A DNA stretch of 14,133 bases, from contig SLST01000204.1 in assembly GCA_007130265.1 (NCBI GenBank), forward strand, positions 1-14,133. Reading direction: 5' to 3'. The stretch comes from Spirochaetales bacterium. GTDB taxonomy: Bacteria; Spirochaetota; Spirochaetia; DSM-27196; SLST01. The notes beneath the pieces are model-generated. The model ran no database searches and had not been told where the DNA came from. It worked only from the letters and a program-made list of their open reading frames with translations. This document shows positions 1 through 7,860 of the stretch, one piece after another; within the stretch, counting starts at the first letter, position 1; each line of letters starts with the position of its first letter. The position numbers and the translations under genes are program-made.

Positions 1-253
1 GATTCGGGCAGAACTCCGGTTCGGTGATCAAAGGCGTCACAGGTATCCTCCGGAACCTCCTACCCTCCTGTTTCGCCTGGCGCTTCACTACTCACAACAA
101 TTTCGGCACCAGTCTTCTCGCCCCACGGTCGGCGACGCCCGCCATATCAGAGCATTCCGACGGGAACACGCCGATCGGGCTCGTCCGGGCCTGATCCTTC
201 ACACCGGAGCTACCGCCGAATGGCTCTCCGCAGACGCGTTGGCGCTACCCTGA
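1..253 (+). other. No intact gene; open frame cut by the left edge
   Basis: No gene is recognised here. The frame beginning at base 2 stays open from the window edge to a TGA at 251-253 (about 84 codons). Its last part, GLILHTGATAEWLSADALAL, reads like real protein, whereas the earlier part is rich in Arg and His and could be chance. It could be the tail of a gene starting left of the window, or a fragment of the decayed gene that seems to continue in other frames up to 706. I could not assign a family. Confidence 0.2.
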
Positions 254-317
254 TGGCGCGTGGTGTGAGATCCGCGCCGCAGGGACCACCACGGAAACGA
301 ACGGTTCAGCCTCGAGG

Positions 318-706
318 AAGTCAATGCTTGGATACCTGTGGAACCGAATGAGGACCGAAGCGGTCTGTTGGTCGTTCGCCAATCCGGCGCCGATCTCAGG
401 GGTCATCCGCGTGTTCGCGGCCGCCGGGAAGTGCCGCTCCCTGATGCTCGTGCTCCGGGGTGAGCTCCACCGGATCCGCGATTTCACCTTTTCGGAGTGC
501 CGCGGCGACTGGTCCTGCATCCAGGACGACACGCACAGCTACGTGAAGTGGCTCGACTGCGAGGAGCGGGAGAGTGCCGGCCGCATGCGAGCGCGTCTGG
601 ATGGGTCCTGGACACGACGCCGCCTGCACAGCTACGCTGGGCTTCACTGCCTGAAGCCGGCGAGCACCACAGCTATCCGGACCCCAGTAAGGAGAGGGGC
701 GAATGA
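318..706 (+). pseudogene. Possible decayed gene upstream of the sulfatase
   Basis: Protein-like segments occur in different frames. In one frame, roughly 400-600 reads VIRVFAAAGK, then ELHRIRDFTF, then DDTHSYVKWLDCEERES, with plausible acidic and aromatic composition. In another frame, roughly 598-706 reads LRWASLPEAGEHHSYPDPSK and ends at a TGA (704-706) that overlaps the sulfatase ATG as ATGA. The 4-base overlap is typical of translationally coupled operon genes. The simplest reading is a former first gene of the sulfatase/mannosidase operon broken by at least one frameshift near 595-605. The family is not recognised. The alternative is non-coding leader DNA with chance open frames, and the sulfatase has its own good ribosome-binding site, so it does not depend on coupling. 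Confidence 0.3.
609..638 (+). promoter_or_regulatory. Weak candidate promoter for the sulfatase operon
   Basis: TGGACA (609-614) is followed 18 bases later by TACGCT (633-638), resembling sigma-70 -35 and -10 boxes and placed 64 bases before the sulfatase ATG. The same TACGCT hexamer sits in the candidate promoter of the thioesterase gene. It lies inside a possibly once-coding stretch, and matches of this quality arise by chance, so it is only a candidate. Confidence 0.2.
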
Positions 707-2136
707 ACCGGCCGAGCATCGTATTGATCTACACCGACCAGCAGCGCTGGGACACGATCGCAGCGCTGGGCAACCGGCACATCGAGACGCCCAACCTCGA
801 CCGGCTCTGCCGCACCGGCACCGCCTTCGACCACGCCTTCGTGAACTGCCCCGTATGCATGCCCAGTCGCATGAGCATGCTGAGCGGCCGGTACCCGGCG
901 GCGCTCGGCATCGCGAACAACGGCGTTGAAATGCCGCACGACGTCGAGTGTATCCAGCACATCCTCGGTCGCTACGACTACCGGACCGCGAACATCGGCA
1001 AGCTCCACTTCAGGAACCACGCCGCCTACGACCGCGACCACCGTGATCCGCACCCCTCGTACGGGTTCGGGACGGTGATCAACTCGGATGAGCCCGGCTG
1101 TTACGACGACGCCTACATCAAGTGGGTCGAGCGTCACGATCCGGCCGCCGTAGATCTCTGCCGTAGCGACACGCCGCCGGCCTGGGGAGGGGAGCCGATC
1201 CGCCATCACCCACGCGACGTGCCCAATCCCTACGTCTTCCGCGGCCCGGAACACCTCACGCATACCGCCTTCGTCGCAGACGAAACATGCAGCTACATCC
1301 GCAGGCACTCGAGCGATGCCCTCTTCTGCATCGCCGGTATCTACGCTCCGCACTGCCCTATCAACCCACCGCAGCGCTTCGTGGACAGGTACGACCCGGC
1401 AGCGATGCCGTTGCCGGCGCGAAACGAGGGCGAGAACTCCGTGGACCGCGAGACCGGCGAGCCTGTCTCGGACGAACAGTGGCGCAAGGTGAAGGCGTAC
1501 TACTACGCGCTCGTCTCGCACATAGACGATCAGGTCGGCAACATCATCGATACGATCGAAGAGCTCGGCCTACGGGAGAACACACTCATCGTCTTCACCG
1601 CAGACCACGGCGAGAACCTGGGCGATCACGGGCTTGTGGCGAAGGGGCAGGCGTACGACAGCTCTTCGCGCGTACCGCTCGTGTTCTCCATGCCCGGGAC
1701 GGTCGCGGAAGGTGAGGTGTCGCACGAGGTCGTTGAGGCGGTGGACATCGTGCCCACCTTCCTCGACCTCGCTGGTGTTCCGCAGCCGCGCGAGATGCGC
1801 GGCTCGTCACTCTATCCGGCCATCGCGGCGCCTGATCAATTCGTCGCGCGCGCGACCGAGTCCGGCGATCGCCCGACGGCCCACCGGAGCGCCTTCATCG
1901 AGCTCGGCTCGGAGCGACTCGGACGCCACTACAAGGCGGTGCGGACGAAGCAGTACCTCTACGTCTGTCATCGGAACGGATCGGAGGAGCTGTATCTGCT
2001 GGAGAATGATCCGGATCAACTGGCCAACGTGGCGGACGACCCCGCCGCCGCGGCGGCGCTGGCCGCCGCCCGCAAGGAAGCACTCGACCGAACGTTCGGC
2101 GCCGGCCTCGAGCGTCGGCGTAGCGCTCAATACTAG
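703..2136 (+). CDS. Sulfatase (formylglycine-dependent, S1 type)
   Basis: A 477-residue member of the alkaline-phosphatase-fold sulfatases, which hydrolyse sulfate esters. The N-terminus has the metal-binding start IYTDQQR with Asp12. The signature C-M-P-S-R is at residues 52-56; Cys52 should be oxidised to formylglycine by a maturase that is not in this window. A GRYPAALG segment follows. Late in the protein, TADHGENLGDHG places the metal ligands Asp301 and His302, and Lys314 (VAKG) is the usual sulfate-contact lysine. APHCPINPP in mid-protein is the common PH-P motif. The ATG at 703 is preceded by TAAGGAGAGG at 688-697, a strong ribosome-binding site. There is no signal peptide: the chain begins directly with the first beta strand, so the enzyme should act in the cytoplasm, unlike most polysaccharide sulfatases. 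The beta-mannosidase begins 29 bases downstream, suggesting a sulfated mannoside substrate. That is inference; the fold alone does not show substrate. Confidence 0.93.
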   Translation: MNRPSIVLIYTDQQRWDTIAALGNRHIETPNLDRLCRTGTAFDHAFVNCPVCMPSRMSMLSGRYPAALGIANNGVEMPHDVECIQHILGRYDYRTANIGKLHFRNHAAYDRDHRDPHPSYGFGTVINSDEPGCYDDAYIKWVERHDPAAVDLCRSDTPPAWGGEPIRHHPRDVPNPYVFRGPEHLTHTAFVADETCSYIRRHSSDALFCIAGIYAPHCPINPPQRFVDRYDPAAMPLPARNEGENSVDRETGEPVSDEQWRKVKAYYYALVSHIDDQVGNIIDTIEELGLRENTLIVFTADHGENLGDHGLVAKGQAYDSSSRVPLVFSMPGTVAEGEVSHEVVEAVDIVPTFLDLAGVPQPREMRGSSLYPAIAAPDQFVARATESGDRPTAHRSAFIELGSERLGRHYKAVRTKQYLYVCHRNGSEELYLLENDPDQLANVADDPAAAAALAAARKEALDRTFGAGLERRRSAQY

Positions 2137-2165
2137 CTGCCAAGCCTACCAGAAAGGATGAATCA

Positions 2166-4709
2166 ATGAAACTGCACACGCTACCGCTCGACGGGTCCTG
2201 GGACCTCGCTCGTGCCGGAACGAACGAGACGATTCCGGCTACGGTGCCCGGCGACGTCTATCGCGACCTGCTCCGGGCGGAGAAGATCCCCGACCCCTTC
2301 TACCGCGACAACGAGAACGAGCTCCAGTGGATCGGCGAAACCGACTGGACCTACCGCCGGACGTTCGACGTACCGGCGGTCCTCTTCGAGAACGAAGCCG
2401 TCAAGCTCCGCTGCGACGGCCTCGACACCTTTGCGGAGATCGAGATCAACGGCACCCGGATCGCCACCACGGATAACATGTTCCGCGTCTGGGAGCTCGA
2501 CGTAAAGGATGCGCTGAAGTCCGGCTCCAACGAGATCGCCGTCACGTTTCGGTCGACCATCGCCTACATCCACGAACGCCAGGCCGAGCTCTCGCTTCGC
2601 TACGGTCAGATGGGCAACCCGAAAGCCAAGGCCGCCAGCCACGGCTGGGTCCGCAAAGAGCAGTGCAACTACGGCTGGGATTGGGGGATCAAGGCGGTCG
2701 CCTGCGGCATCTGGCGCTCCATCTCCCTGATCGCCTACTCCACCGCGCGCATCGCTGATGTCGCCATAGAGCAGGACCACTCACAGGCGGGGGCGGTCGA
2801 GCTCGAGATTCGAGTCCATGCCGACGCTGTCTCCCCGGCTCCGCTGCGCGCAGCCGTCACGGTTGCGAAGGACGGCCGGACCGTCGTCGAGACGACTGCA
2901 GATCTCACGGCCGACGAGGTGTCCGGCGCCGCGGCCGCGGCCCGGCTTACCATCGCGGACCCGGAGCTCTGGTGGCCGAACGGTCTGGGCGGCCAGCCGC
3001 TTTATGACGCGCGCGTGGAGCTCCTCGACGGCGATGGCGAGGAGCTGGACGTGGTCGCCAAGCGCATCGGGCTGCGCGCGCTCAGTCTCGACCGCCACGC
3101 CGACGAGTGGGGCGAGTCGTTCCAGTTCGTCGTCAACGGCGCTGCCTTCTTCGCGAAGGGCGCAAACTGGATTCCGGCGGACGGCATTCAGGCGCGGATG
3201 ACGCCGGATCGCTACCGTGTCCTCGTTGAGGACGCCGCCGCGGCCAACATGAACATGCTGCGCGTCTGGGGTGGCGGCATCTACGAGGACGATTCGTTCT
3301 ACGACGCGTGCGACGAGTTGGGCATCTGCATCTGGCAAGATTTCATGTTCGCCTGCGCGGCCTACCCGGTCTATGACGAGGGCTTCCTCGCGAACTGTGA
3401 GGCGGAGGCCCGCGACAACGTGCGGCGCCTTCGGCATCGCCCGTCGCTCGCGCTCTGGTGCGGCAACAACGAGCTCGAGCAGATGCACATGGTCTCCGAC
3501 CGCGGCTGGGAACACGGTGAGATGCCATGGGGCGAGTACCAGCGTCTGTTCGACGCCATCCTCGCGGGCGTCGTCCGCGAGCTCAACCAGTCGACGGACT
3601 ATTGGCCGAGCAGTCCGCATACGCCGCAGGGCGATCGCGAGGACATCCACGATCCGCGCTCGGGGGACGCGCACCTCTGGGGCGTCTGGCACCGAAAGGA
3701 GCCGTTCGAGTGGTACCGCGACTGCGAACATCGATTCAACAGCGAGTTCGGCTTCCAGTCCTTTCCCGAGCCGCGCACCGTCGCAGCGTATACCGAGTCG
3801 AGCGACCGCAACGTCACCTCCTGGGTGATGGAGCACCACCAGCGTTCCGGTATTGGGAACAGCACCATCATGCAGTACATGCTCGACTGGTTCAGGCTCC
3901 CCGTTGGATTCGAGAACACGCTCTGGGCGAGCCAGATTCTGCAGGGAATGGCGATGAAGTACGCCTGCGAGCATTGGCGCCGCTCGATGCCGCGCGGGAT
4001 GGGGACGCTCTACTGGCAGATCAACGACACCTGGCCGGTCGCGAGCTGGGCATCGATCGACTACTTCGGGCGTTGGAAGGCGCTCCACTACATGGCGAGA
4101 AGGTTCTTCACACCCGTCATGGTGAGTGCTGTTGAGGATGCCGACGCGAAGTCCGTGAGCATCCACGTCACCAACGACCTCCGGCAGGAGGCGAGCGGTA
4201 CCGTCACCTGGACCATCACCGACCTCGCCGGTGCCACCTTGCGCGAGAACCGGCTCGAAGTGACGCAGAAGCCCGGTTCCACGAGCGAGGTCGCCGTCGC
4301 GGATCTCGCGGATATCCTCCGGGAGCGCGGACCGCGCGGTATCCTCGTGTGGCTCTCCCTCGAGTCGGACGGCGCCGTAGTATCTCGCGACCTCGTGCTC
4401 TTCTCGCGCCCCAAGTACCTCGATCTCGCCGAGGATCCGGGCATCAACGTAGAGGTCGCGAAGCAGACCGACGGCGGCTTCGGCGTCTCGCTGAGCTCGC
4501 AGGCTCCGGCTCTCTGGGTCTGGCTCGAGATCGAGGACGCGGATGCACGGTTCTCGGACAACTTCGTGCACCTGCGTGCGGGCGCACCACGCACGATCAC
4601 CGTGACGGCGGCAACGTCACCGCTTGCCGATCCGATTGGGCTGCCGTCGCTCGAGCAGCTCAAGAAGCGACTGCGGGTGAGGAGTCTCGTGGATCTGCAC
4701 TCGGAGTAG
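2166..4709 (+). CDS. Beta-mannosidase (glycoside hydrolase family 2)
   Basis: An 847-residue retaining exo-beta-mannosidase, normal length for the family, releasing mannose from the non-reducing end of beta-mannosides. The N-terminal beta-sandwich starts LDGSWDLARAG, then PATVPGDVYRDLL and IGETDWTYRRTF. The segment HGWVRKEQCNYGWDWG (about residues 159-174) is characteristic of beta-mannosidases within GH2. In the TIM barrel, WGGGIYEDDSFYDACDELGI precedes the acid/base motif WCGNNE with Glu436, and the nucleophile motif NSEFGFQSFP has Glu527. C-terminal beta-sandwich domains follow the YWQINDTWPVASW segment. The ATG at 2166 follows AAAGGA at 2153-2158. No signal peptide is present, so the enzyme is probably cytoplasmic and works on imported short oligosaccharides. 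It is co-transcribed with the sulfatase, which would remove a blocking sulfate first if the substrate is sulfated (inference). No terminator hairpin was seen after the stop. Confidence 0.95.
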   Translation: MKLHTLPLDGSWDLARAGTNETIPATVPGDVYRDLLRAEKIPDPFYRDNENELQWIGETDWTYRRTFDVPAVLFENEAVKLRCDGLDTFAEIEINGTRIATTDNMFRVWELDVKDALKSGSNEIAVTFRSTIAYIHERQAELSLRYGQMGNPKAKAASHGWVRKEQCNYGWDWGIKAVACGIWRSISLIAYSTARIADVAIEQDHSQAGAVELEIRVHADAVSPAPLRAAVTVAKDGRTVVETTADLTADEVSGAAAAARLTIADPELWWPNGLGGQPLYDARVELLDGDGEELDVVAKRIGLRALSLDRHADEWGESFQFVVNGAAFFAKGANWIPADGIQARMTPDRYRVLVEDAAAANMNMLRVWGGGIYEDDSFYDACDELGICIWQDFMFACAAYPVYDEGFLANCEAEARDNVRRLRHRPSLALWCGNNELEQMHMVSDRGWEHGEMPWGEYQRLFDAILAGVVRELNQSTDYWPSSPHTPQGDREDIHDPRSGDAHLWGVWHRKEPFEWYRDCEHRFNSEFGFQSFPEPRTVAAYTESSDRNVTSWVMEHHQRSGIGNSTIMQYMLDWFRLPVGFENTLWASQILQGMAMKYACEHWRRSMPRGMGTLYWQINDTWPVASWASIDYFGRWKALHYMARRFFTPVMVSAVEDADAKSVSIHVTNDLRQEASGTVTWTITDLAGATLRENRLEVTQKPGSTSEVAVADLADILRERGPRGILVWLSLESDGAVVSRDLVLFSRPKYLDLAEDPGINVEVAKQTDGGFGVSLSSQAPALWVWLEIEDADARFSDNFVHLRAGAPRTITVTAATSPLADPIGLPSLEQLKKRLRVRSLVDLHSE

Positions 4710-5072
4710 ACGACACGACGCGGCGACAACTACCCGATCATGCAGTGGTTCGACAGAGCCGACGAGGCCGAGAAGCGAGAGGTCTCGCGCAGCCTCGATC
4801 AGCAGACTTGACGTGCAGCCCAACCGCGCACCGGAAACGGGTAGCGATTCAGGTTATTGCCGACGGCCTCGGCATCTCGCGCGGCACGGTGAACCGGGCG
4901 ATTCATAGACGCGGACTGTCCCGGAGGCGACCCGTGACCGCATTCGGGAGAAGGATGGGAGCTCGGCTAAAGGAGGAGGGGGTCCCGACCGCAGGGGATA
5001 GGGGCTGGCTGAGAGCGACTGGAAGTGCCTACAGCGGACAGCGACGTACACAAGCCCACCGGAGGGACACGC
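4710..5072 (+). pseudogene. Degraded stretch with a helix-turn-helix remnant
   Basis: There is no intact gene. Directly after the mannosidase stop, a 23-codon ORF (ATG 4739, stop 4809-4811) encodes MQWFDRADEAEKREVSRSLD plus three residues; it lacks a ribosome-binding site and is probably a fragment. In a second frame, about 4821-4937 reads VAIQVIADGLGISRGTVNRA followed by IHRRGLSRRR. This has the form of a helix-turn-helix with a basic tail, like the N-terminal DNA-binding part of integrase-type transposases (for example IS481-like) or of a small regulator. The frame upstream and downstream is not convincing, and no catalytic domain of the same element follows. It is most likely an insertion-sequence or regulator fragment. 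The presence of a helix-turn-helix is fairly persuasive; the family is not certain. Confidence 0.35.
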
Positions 5073-5352
5073 GAGTGGTATCAGAGTAACGAAAGACAGC
5101 GTGTCGTGGTGGAGCGAGAGTACCCGAACCTCAAGCTCAACCGCGGAGTCGTCGCTTCAGTTCAGTTACCGTCCGGCAAAGTGCAGCCACGATGATCCGA
5201 GTGCCGCGGAAGTGGTTCGTAGTGCCAGCCAGCACTGCGATCAGGATAGTGTTATCGACGAGTGGAAGAACGGCGCTTGACGCTATCGGTTGCCCTTCTG
5301 CGACCTGCCAAGCAACCGGGCCTGTATGGCCATTGCCGCCCTGACATGGAAC
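5073..5352 (+). pseudogene. IS1380-family transposase fragment, deleted and interrupted
   Basis: Two pieces recall the C-terminal half of IS1380-type DDE transposases. Piece A (5073-5192, one frame) reads EWYQSNERQRVVVEREYPNL and then loses homology at a TGA (5193-5195). Piece B (5188-5352, the next frame) reads SAAEVVRSASQHCDQDSVID, EWKNG, then an in-frame TGA at 5278-5280, then YRLPFCDLPSNRACMAIAAL and TWN. In the family, the segments equivalent to CDQ..VI..LKNG and LP...L.SN.AYM.IA.LAWN are consecutive, so piece B is collinear apart from the stop. Between A and B the usual stretch of about 40-60 residues around the YR-VV-RK motif is missing, implying an internal deletion with a frame change. 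No complete transposase and no terminal inverted repeats were found. The family assignment is from memory of conserved motifs, with no database check. Confidence 0.6.
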
Positions 5353-5395
5353 ACCGAGTTATCGGCCACCAGCCGACGCTCGACCGACAGTAAGC

Positions 5396-5412
5396 GTCCG
5401 GCACTGCCGGAC
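5396..5412. repeat. Perfect 7-bp inverted repeat (hairpin)
   Basis: GTCCGGC and GCCGGAC flank a 3-base loop (ACT), a strong G+C-rich hairpin just after the transposase fragment. There is no following T-run, so it is not a canonical intrinsic terminator. It may be a relic of an element end or chance in G+C-rich DNA. Apart from it, I see nothing recognisable in 5353-5569. Confidence 0.4.
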
Positions 5413-5569
5413 CGCGCCGCCGGACCGCGCTCGGGCGCCAACCACCGTGCCCGCCTCCAGAAAAGGCACAGGAATTCACACCGCCGGCCCTTCTCAGCGT
5501 TGACACGCCACCAACTGGCTTCAGGCTTGACTTCGAGAACGGGAGTGCGAAACCCAGACTGTGGGTCAC

Positions 5570-6663
5570 AGGCTATCGCCTTGCCGGGCTTGCTGTATGC
5601 CCAGGATCCTGCTTCTCTGAATCCGCCTTCGGCGGTGCGTGACGGTGCCGTCGAGGGCATCGGCATCGACGAGTACCGGGGAGAGGTAAAGGCCTTTCTC
5701 GATCGCCCATCGGGGGGTGCGGCAGCCCCTGTCTACGAAGAGAGCGCCTTCGCGTACTCCGACGGCTTTCTCGTTCTCGAGGAAGACGAGGAACCCGAGG
5801 AACCCGACGTCGTCCTCTCCGGGGCACAGGCCGTGCTCTCCGCATCCCCTTCGTTCCTCCAGTTTCAGGAAGGCGTACACGAGCAAGACGTCGCCGTGAC
5901 GGTACGGGCTACCGGCTCCGGCTCAATGACCATCACGAGCCTCTCGCTCGAGAAGACGCTTCCCAATGCCGGAGACAGCGGGCCGGCCTCCGAGGGGCCC
6001 AACCTTCCGGTCCCCGCGGGGGAATCCGGGTGATCCCCCCATACGCATACGCTCTCCTCGTTCGACAGGGCGCGGGCCCTCGGCGGGTCGCAGTCGGGCA
6101 CCTTCACCGCGATATACCGGGTCGGCGGAACCGACTCCTACGGCAACCCGTGGCTGCGGAGGGACAGAACCCTGTCACCGTGAGCTCGGGTATTCCTGCC
6201 GACCTGCAGATAACGAGCCTGGCCGTGGATCTCTCGGCGGAGGCGACGTACACCGTCAGCGACGAGAGCGCCGGTGTCTTCGAGTTCGTGTTCAATGGAA
6301 CCGCCAGGATGAGACTCCTCTCGCTCGATGACACCGAGATCGAGGATGTAACGGTCACCGACCTGTAGGCTCGCTACGAGAACGACAACCCCATCAAGGC
6401 GAAGATCAAGGACGGGACGGTGGAGAAGGAGACCGAGGGAGAAGAGACGGTCGTAACCGTCGCAAACGGCTATCTCAGGATCAAGAAGATGCTCTTCGAG
6501 GGAAACGACACGAGCCGTATTCCCGTTGAGGCTAAACGCTCCATCCCCAAACTCAAAGACCAGGAGATCATGAACCTGGAGAACCTGGTGGTAAAGACCG
6601 AAGGCGTAGAGGGAAAGAGCTTCTCCTACGACGAGCAGAGAGACCTCAGTCGCACGGTCGCGC
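5570..6663 (+). pseudogene. Broken surface-type protein with ASH/choice-of-anchor-like domain
   Basis: A protein-like reading is spread over two frames with several lesions. The first part (about 5570-6033) includes IALPGLLYAQDP, which could be the end of a signal peptide. It continues with an acidic stretch (LVLEEDEEPEEPDVVLSGAQ), then SPSFLQFQEG and TGSGSMTITSLSLE, the pattern of an ASH/Hydin or choice-of-anchor D beta-sandwich. A TGA at 6031-6033 interrupts it, yet the same frame resumes as ALGGSQSGTFTAIYRVGGTD. Near 6150-6165 the reading moves to another frame (VTVSSGIPADLQITSLAVDL, FEFVFNGTARM, DDTEIEDVTVTDL). It meets a TAG at 6366-6368 and continues in frame as ARYENDNPIKAKIKDG and VTVANGYLRIKKMLFEGN to about 6660. 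Two stops and a frame change argue for decay. Function unknown; probably once an exported or surface protein. The domain call rests on pattern only. Confidence 0.5.
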
Positions 6664-6669
6664 CGCGCC

Positions 6670-6699
6670 TTGGGCAAGCGCCGCCCGCCGTGCTACGCT
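6670..6699 (+). promoter_or_regulatory. Candidate promoter for the thioesterase operon
   Basis: TTGGGC (6670-6675) lies 18 bases before TACGCT (6694-6699). TGC immediately upstream (6691-6693) adds an extended -10 TGn. It sits 30 bases before the ATG at 6730, where the decayed upstream gene ends and an intact three-gene unit begins, which is where a promoter is expected. Confidence 0.35.
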
Positions 6700-6729
6700 G
6701 CCAATCAGACGGAGGTCTCAAGGGGTCGC

Positions 6730-7176
6730 ATGAAGTTTCCGGGCATCAGAGTCGGGCTCACGAGAACCGTCCACCACGTGGTCGACGAACGCGACACGTA
6801 CGGGAACTCGCTTCCCGACGACATCGAGCCGCTGCTCTCGTCCGCCGGGCTGATGACGCTCGCGATCCGGGCGGCGGTCGACCTGATCGACCCGCTTCTG
6901 CCGGACGGCTTCCTTTCGATCGGCAAGAGTTCCTCGGTCACACACGAGCACCCGAGCGTGCGCGGCGCATCGCTCGAGGTCACGGTGACGATCGACGAGT
7001 TCGACGGCTACCACATAGGACTGCGGATCGACGCGTTTGACGAGACCGGGCCGGTCGCTTCGGGCCGCCACGTGCGATCGATCGCCAACAGGCACTGGCT
7101 CCAGCTGCGGATCGCCGGCCGCGCGGCGCAGGCCGCCGCGACGTCAGGCCGGCCGGCCCGGCGCGGATCGCCATAG
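6730..7176 (+). CDS. Hotdog-fold thioesterase, FlK-like
   Basis: 148 residues, starting MKFPGIRVGLTRTVHHVV. The pattern GL(T)RTV..VV.ERDT followed by LLSSAGLMTLAIRAA, IGKSSSVTHEHPSVRG, VTVTIDEFDGYHIGLRIDAF and RSIANRHWL matches the single hotdog-domain acyl-CoA thioesterases related to fluoroacetyl-CoA thioesterase FlK. His72 in VTHEHP aligns with the FlK catalytic histidine. The FlK glutamate in its LMEWA segment is Thr43 here (LMTLA), so fluoroacetyl-CoA specificity should not be assumed. The C-terminal 20 or so residues are a low-complexity Ala/Arg tail beyond the domain. I chose the ATG at 6730 because the domain starts there and AAGGGG (6719-6724) gives a ribosome-binding site. An in-frame upstream start at 6670 would add 20 non-homologous residues. 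The stop is followed with no gap by the next gene's ATG, so the two should be co-translated. The natural acyl substrate is unknown. Confidence 0.75.
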   Translation: MKFPGIRVGLTRTVHHVVDERDTYGNSLPDDIEPLLSSAGLMTLAIRAAVDLIDPLLPDGFLSIGKSSSVTHEHPSVRGASLEVTVTIDEFDGYHIGLRIDAFDETGPVASGRHVRSIANRHWLQLRIAGRAAQAAATSGRPARRGSP

Positions 7177-7860
7177 ATGCGCGCCTCAGAGTGCGACTGC
7201 ATCGTCCTCGCGGCGGGGCTCTCGTCGCGCATGCCAGGCAGCAAGATGCTCCGCGAGATCGACGGAGAGCCGCTCGTCCGGATCGCGATCCGGAATGCGC
7301 TTTCCGTATGCCGACGCGTGATCCTCGTCGTCGGTCACGACGCGGACGCCGTCGTCGAAGCCGCCGGCTCACACGACGAGCCGCGACTTACGGTCGTCGA
7401 CAACCCCCACTACCGCGAGGGCATGGTGGGTTCGATCCAGGCCGGCATGGGCGAGGTCACGTCGGCCTGGTTCTTCGTCGCGCCCGGCGACATGCCGGCC
7501 CTCTCGCCGGCCGTCTACTCGGCGGTCGCGGCACGTGCTTCTGCCGCAGACCGCCTCGATCGCGGTGATGCATCCGGAGCGCGCGGAGGCAACCCGCCCG
7601 GGAGCGACGGGTCGACTCCGCTTGCAGTCGTCCCCTGGTACCGCGACACGCGCGGCCACCCCGTGCTGGTACACTCGAGTCTTGTCCCGCGACTGCGAAG
7701 CGAGCCGCGCGGCGGCCGTCCCATGCGCGAGCTCCTTGCCCGCTACCCGGTCGCGCGCGTGCACCTCGACGACCCGGCGATAACGGTCGACCTGGATACT
7801 GAGAAGTCGGTCGAAGAGTACCGCCGCGGCCGAAGCAGGGGCAGCGGCCGAAGCGGGTGA
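7177..7860 (+). CDS. MobA-like nucleotidyltransferase (NTP_transf_3 type)
   Basis: 227 residues. The N-terminal Rossmann-like nucleotide-binding motif is CIVLAAGLSSRM..SK, with Gly14, Arg18 and Lys23. VAPGDMP carries the metal-binding Asp105, and RGHPVLV (His161-Pro162) is the conserved segment of the MobA/MocA group. VVDNPHYREGMVGSIQAGM is also typical, resembling MocA (CTP:molybdopterin cytidylyltransferase) and related YgfJ-like proteins. These enzymes transfer a nucleotide from NTP to a phosphorylated acceptor, in MocA to make the cytosine form of the molybdenum cofactor. No molybdoenzyme or xanthine dehydrogenase gene is visible here, so the acceptor is uncertain. It begins at the base after the thioesterase stop, with only a weak ribosome-binding site, and its TGA overlaps the next gene's GTG as GTGA. 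An Arg/Gly/Ser-rich tail of about 10 residues extends beyond the fold. Confidence 0.8.
   Translation: MRASECDCIVLAAGLSSRMPGSKMLREIDGEPLVRIAIRNALSVCRRVILVVGHDADAVVEAAGSHDEPRLTVVDNPHYREGMVGSIQAGMGEVTSAWFFVAPGDMPALSPAVYSAVAARASAADRLDRGDASGARGGNPPGSDGSTPLAVVPWYRDTRGHPVLVHSSLVPRLRSEPRGGRPMRELLARYPVARVHLDDPAITVDLDTEKSVEEYRRGRSRGSGRSG

Noticed and set aside
2781..4571. Very long minus-strand open frame (596 codons) opposite the beta-mannosidase
   Set aside because: It is a mirror of the G+C-biased codons of the real gene, has no recognisable motifs, and the plus strand carries a complete GH2 enzyme.
5252..5666. Minus-strand open frames across the transposase relic
   Set aside because: They are rich in Arg/Gly/Ser without family motifs, while the plus strand gives collinear IS1380-type motifs.
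6031..6368. Stop-codon recoding (TGA or TAG read as an amino acid) in the surface-type protein
   Set aside because: Both TGA and TAG would need recoding, a frame change is also present, and neighbouring intact genes end with TGA and TAG normally.
6670..6729. Upstream start for the thioesterase (20 extra residues)
   Set aside because: The added segment has no similarity to the family, overlaps the candidate promoter, and the ATG at 6730 has a better-placed ribosome-binding site.
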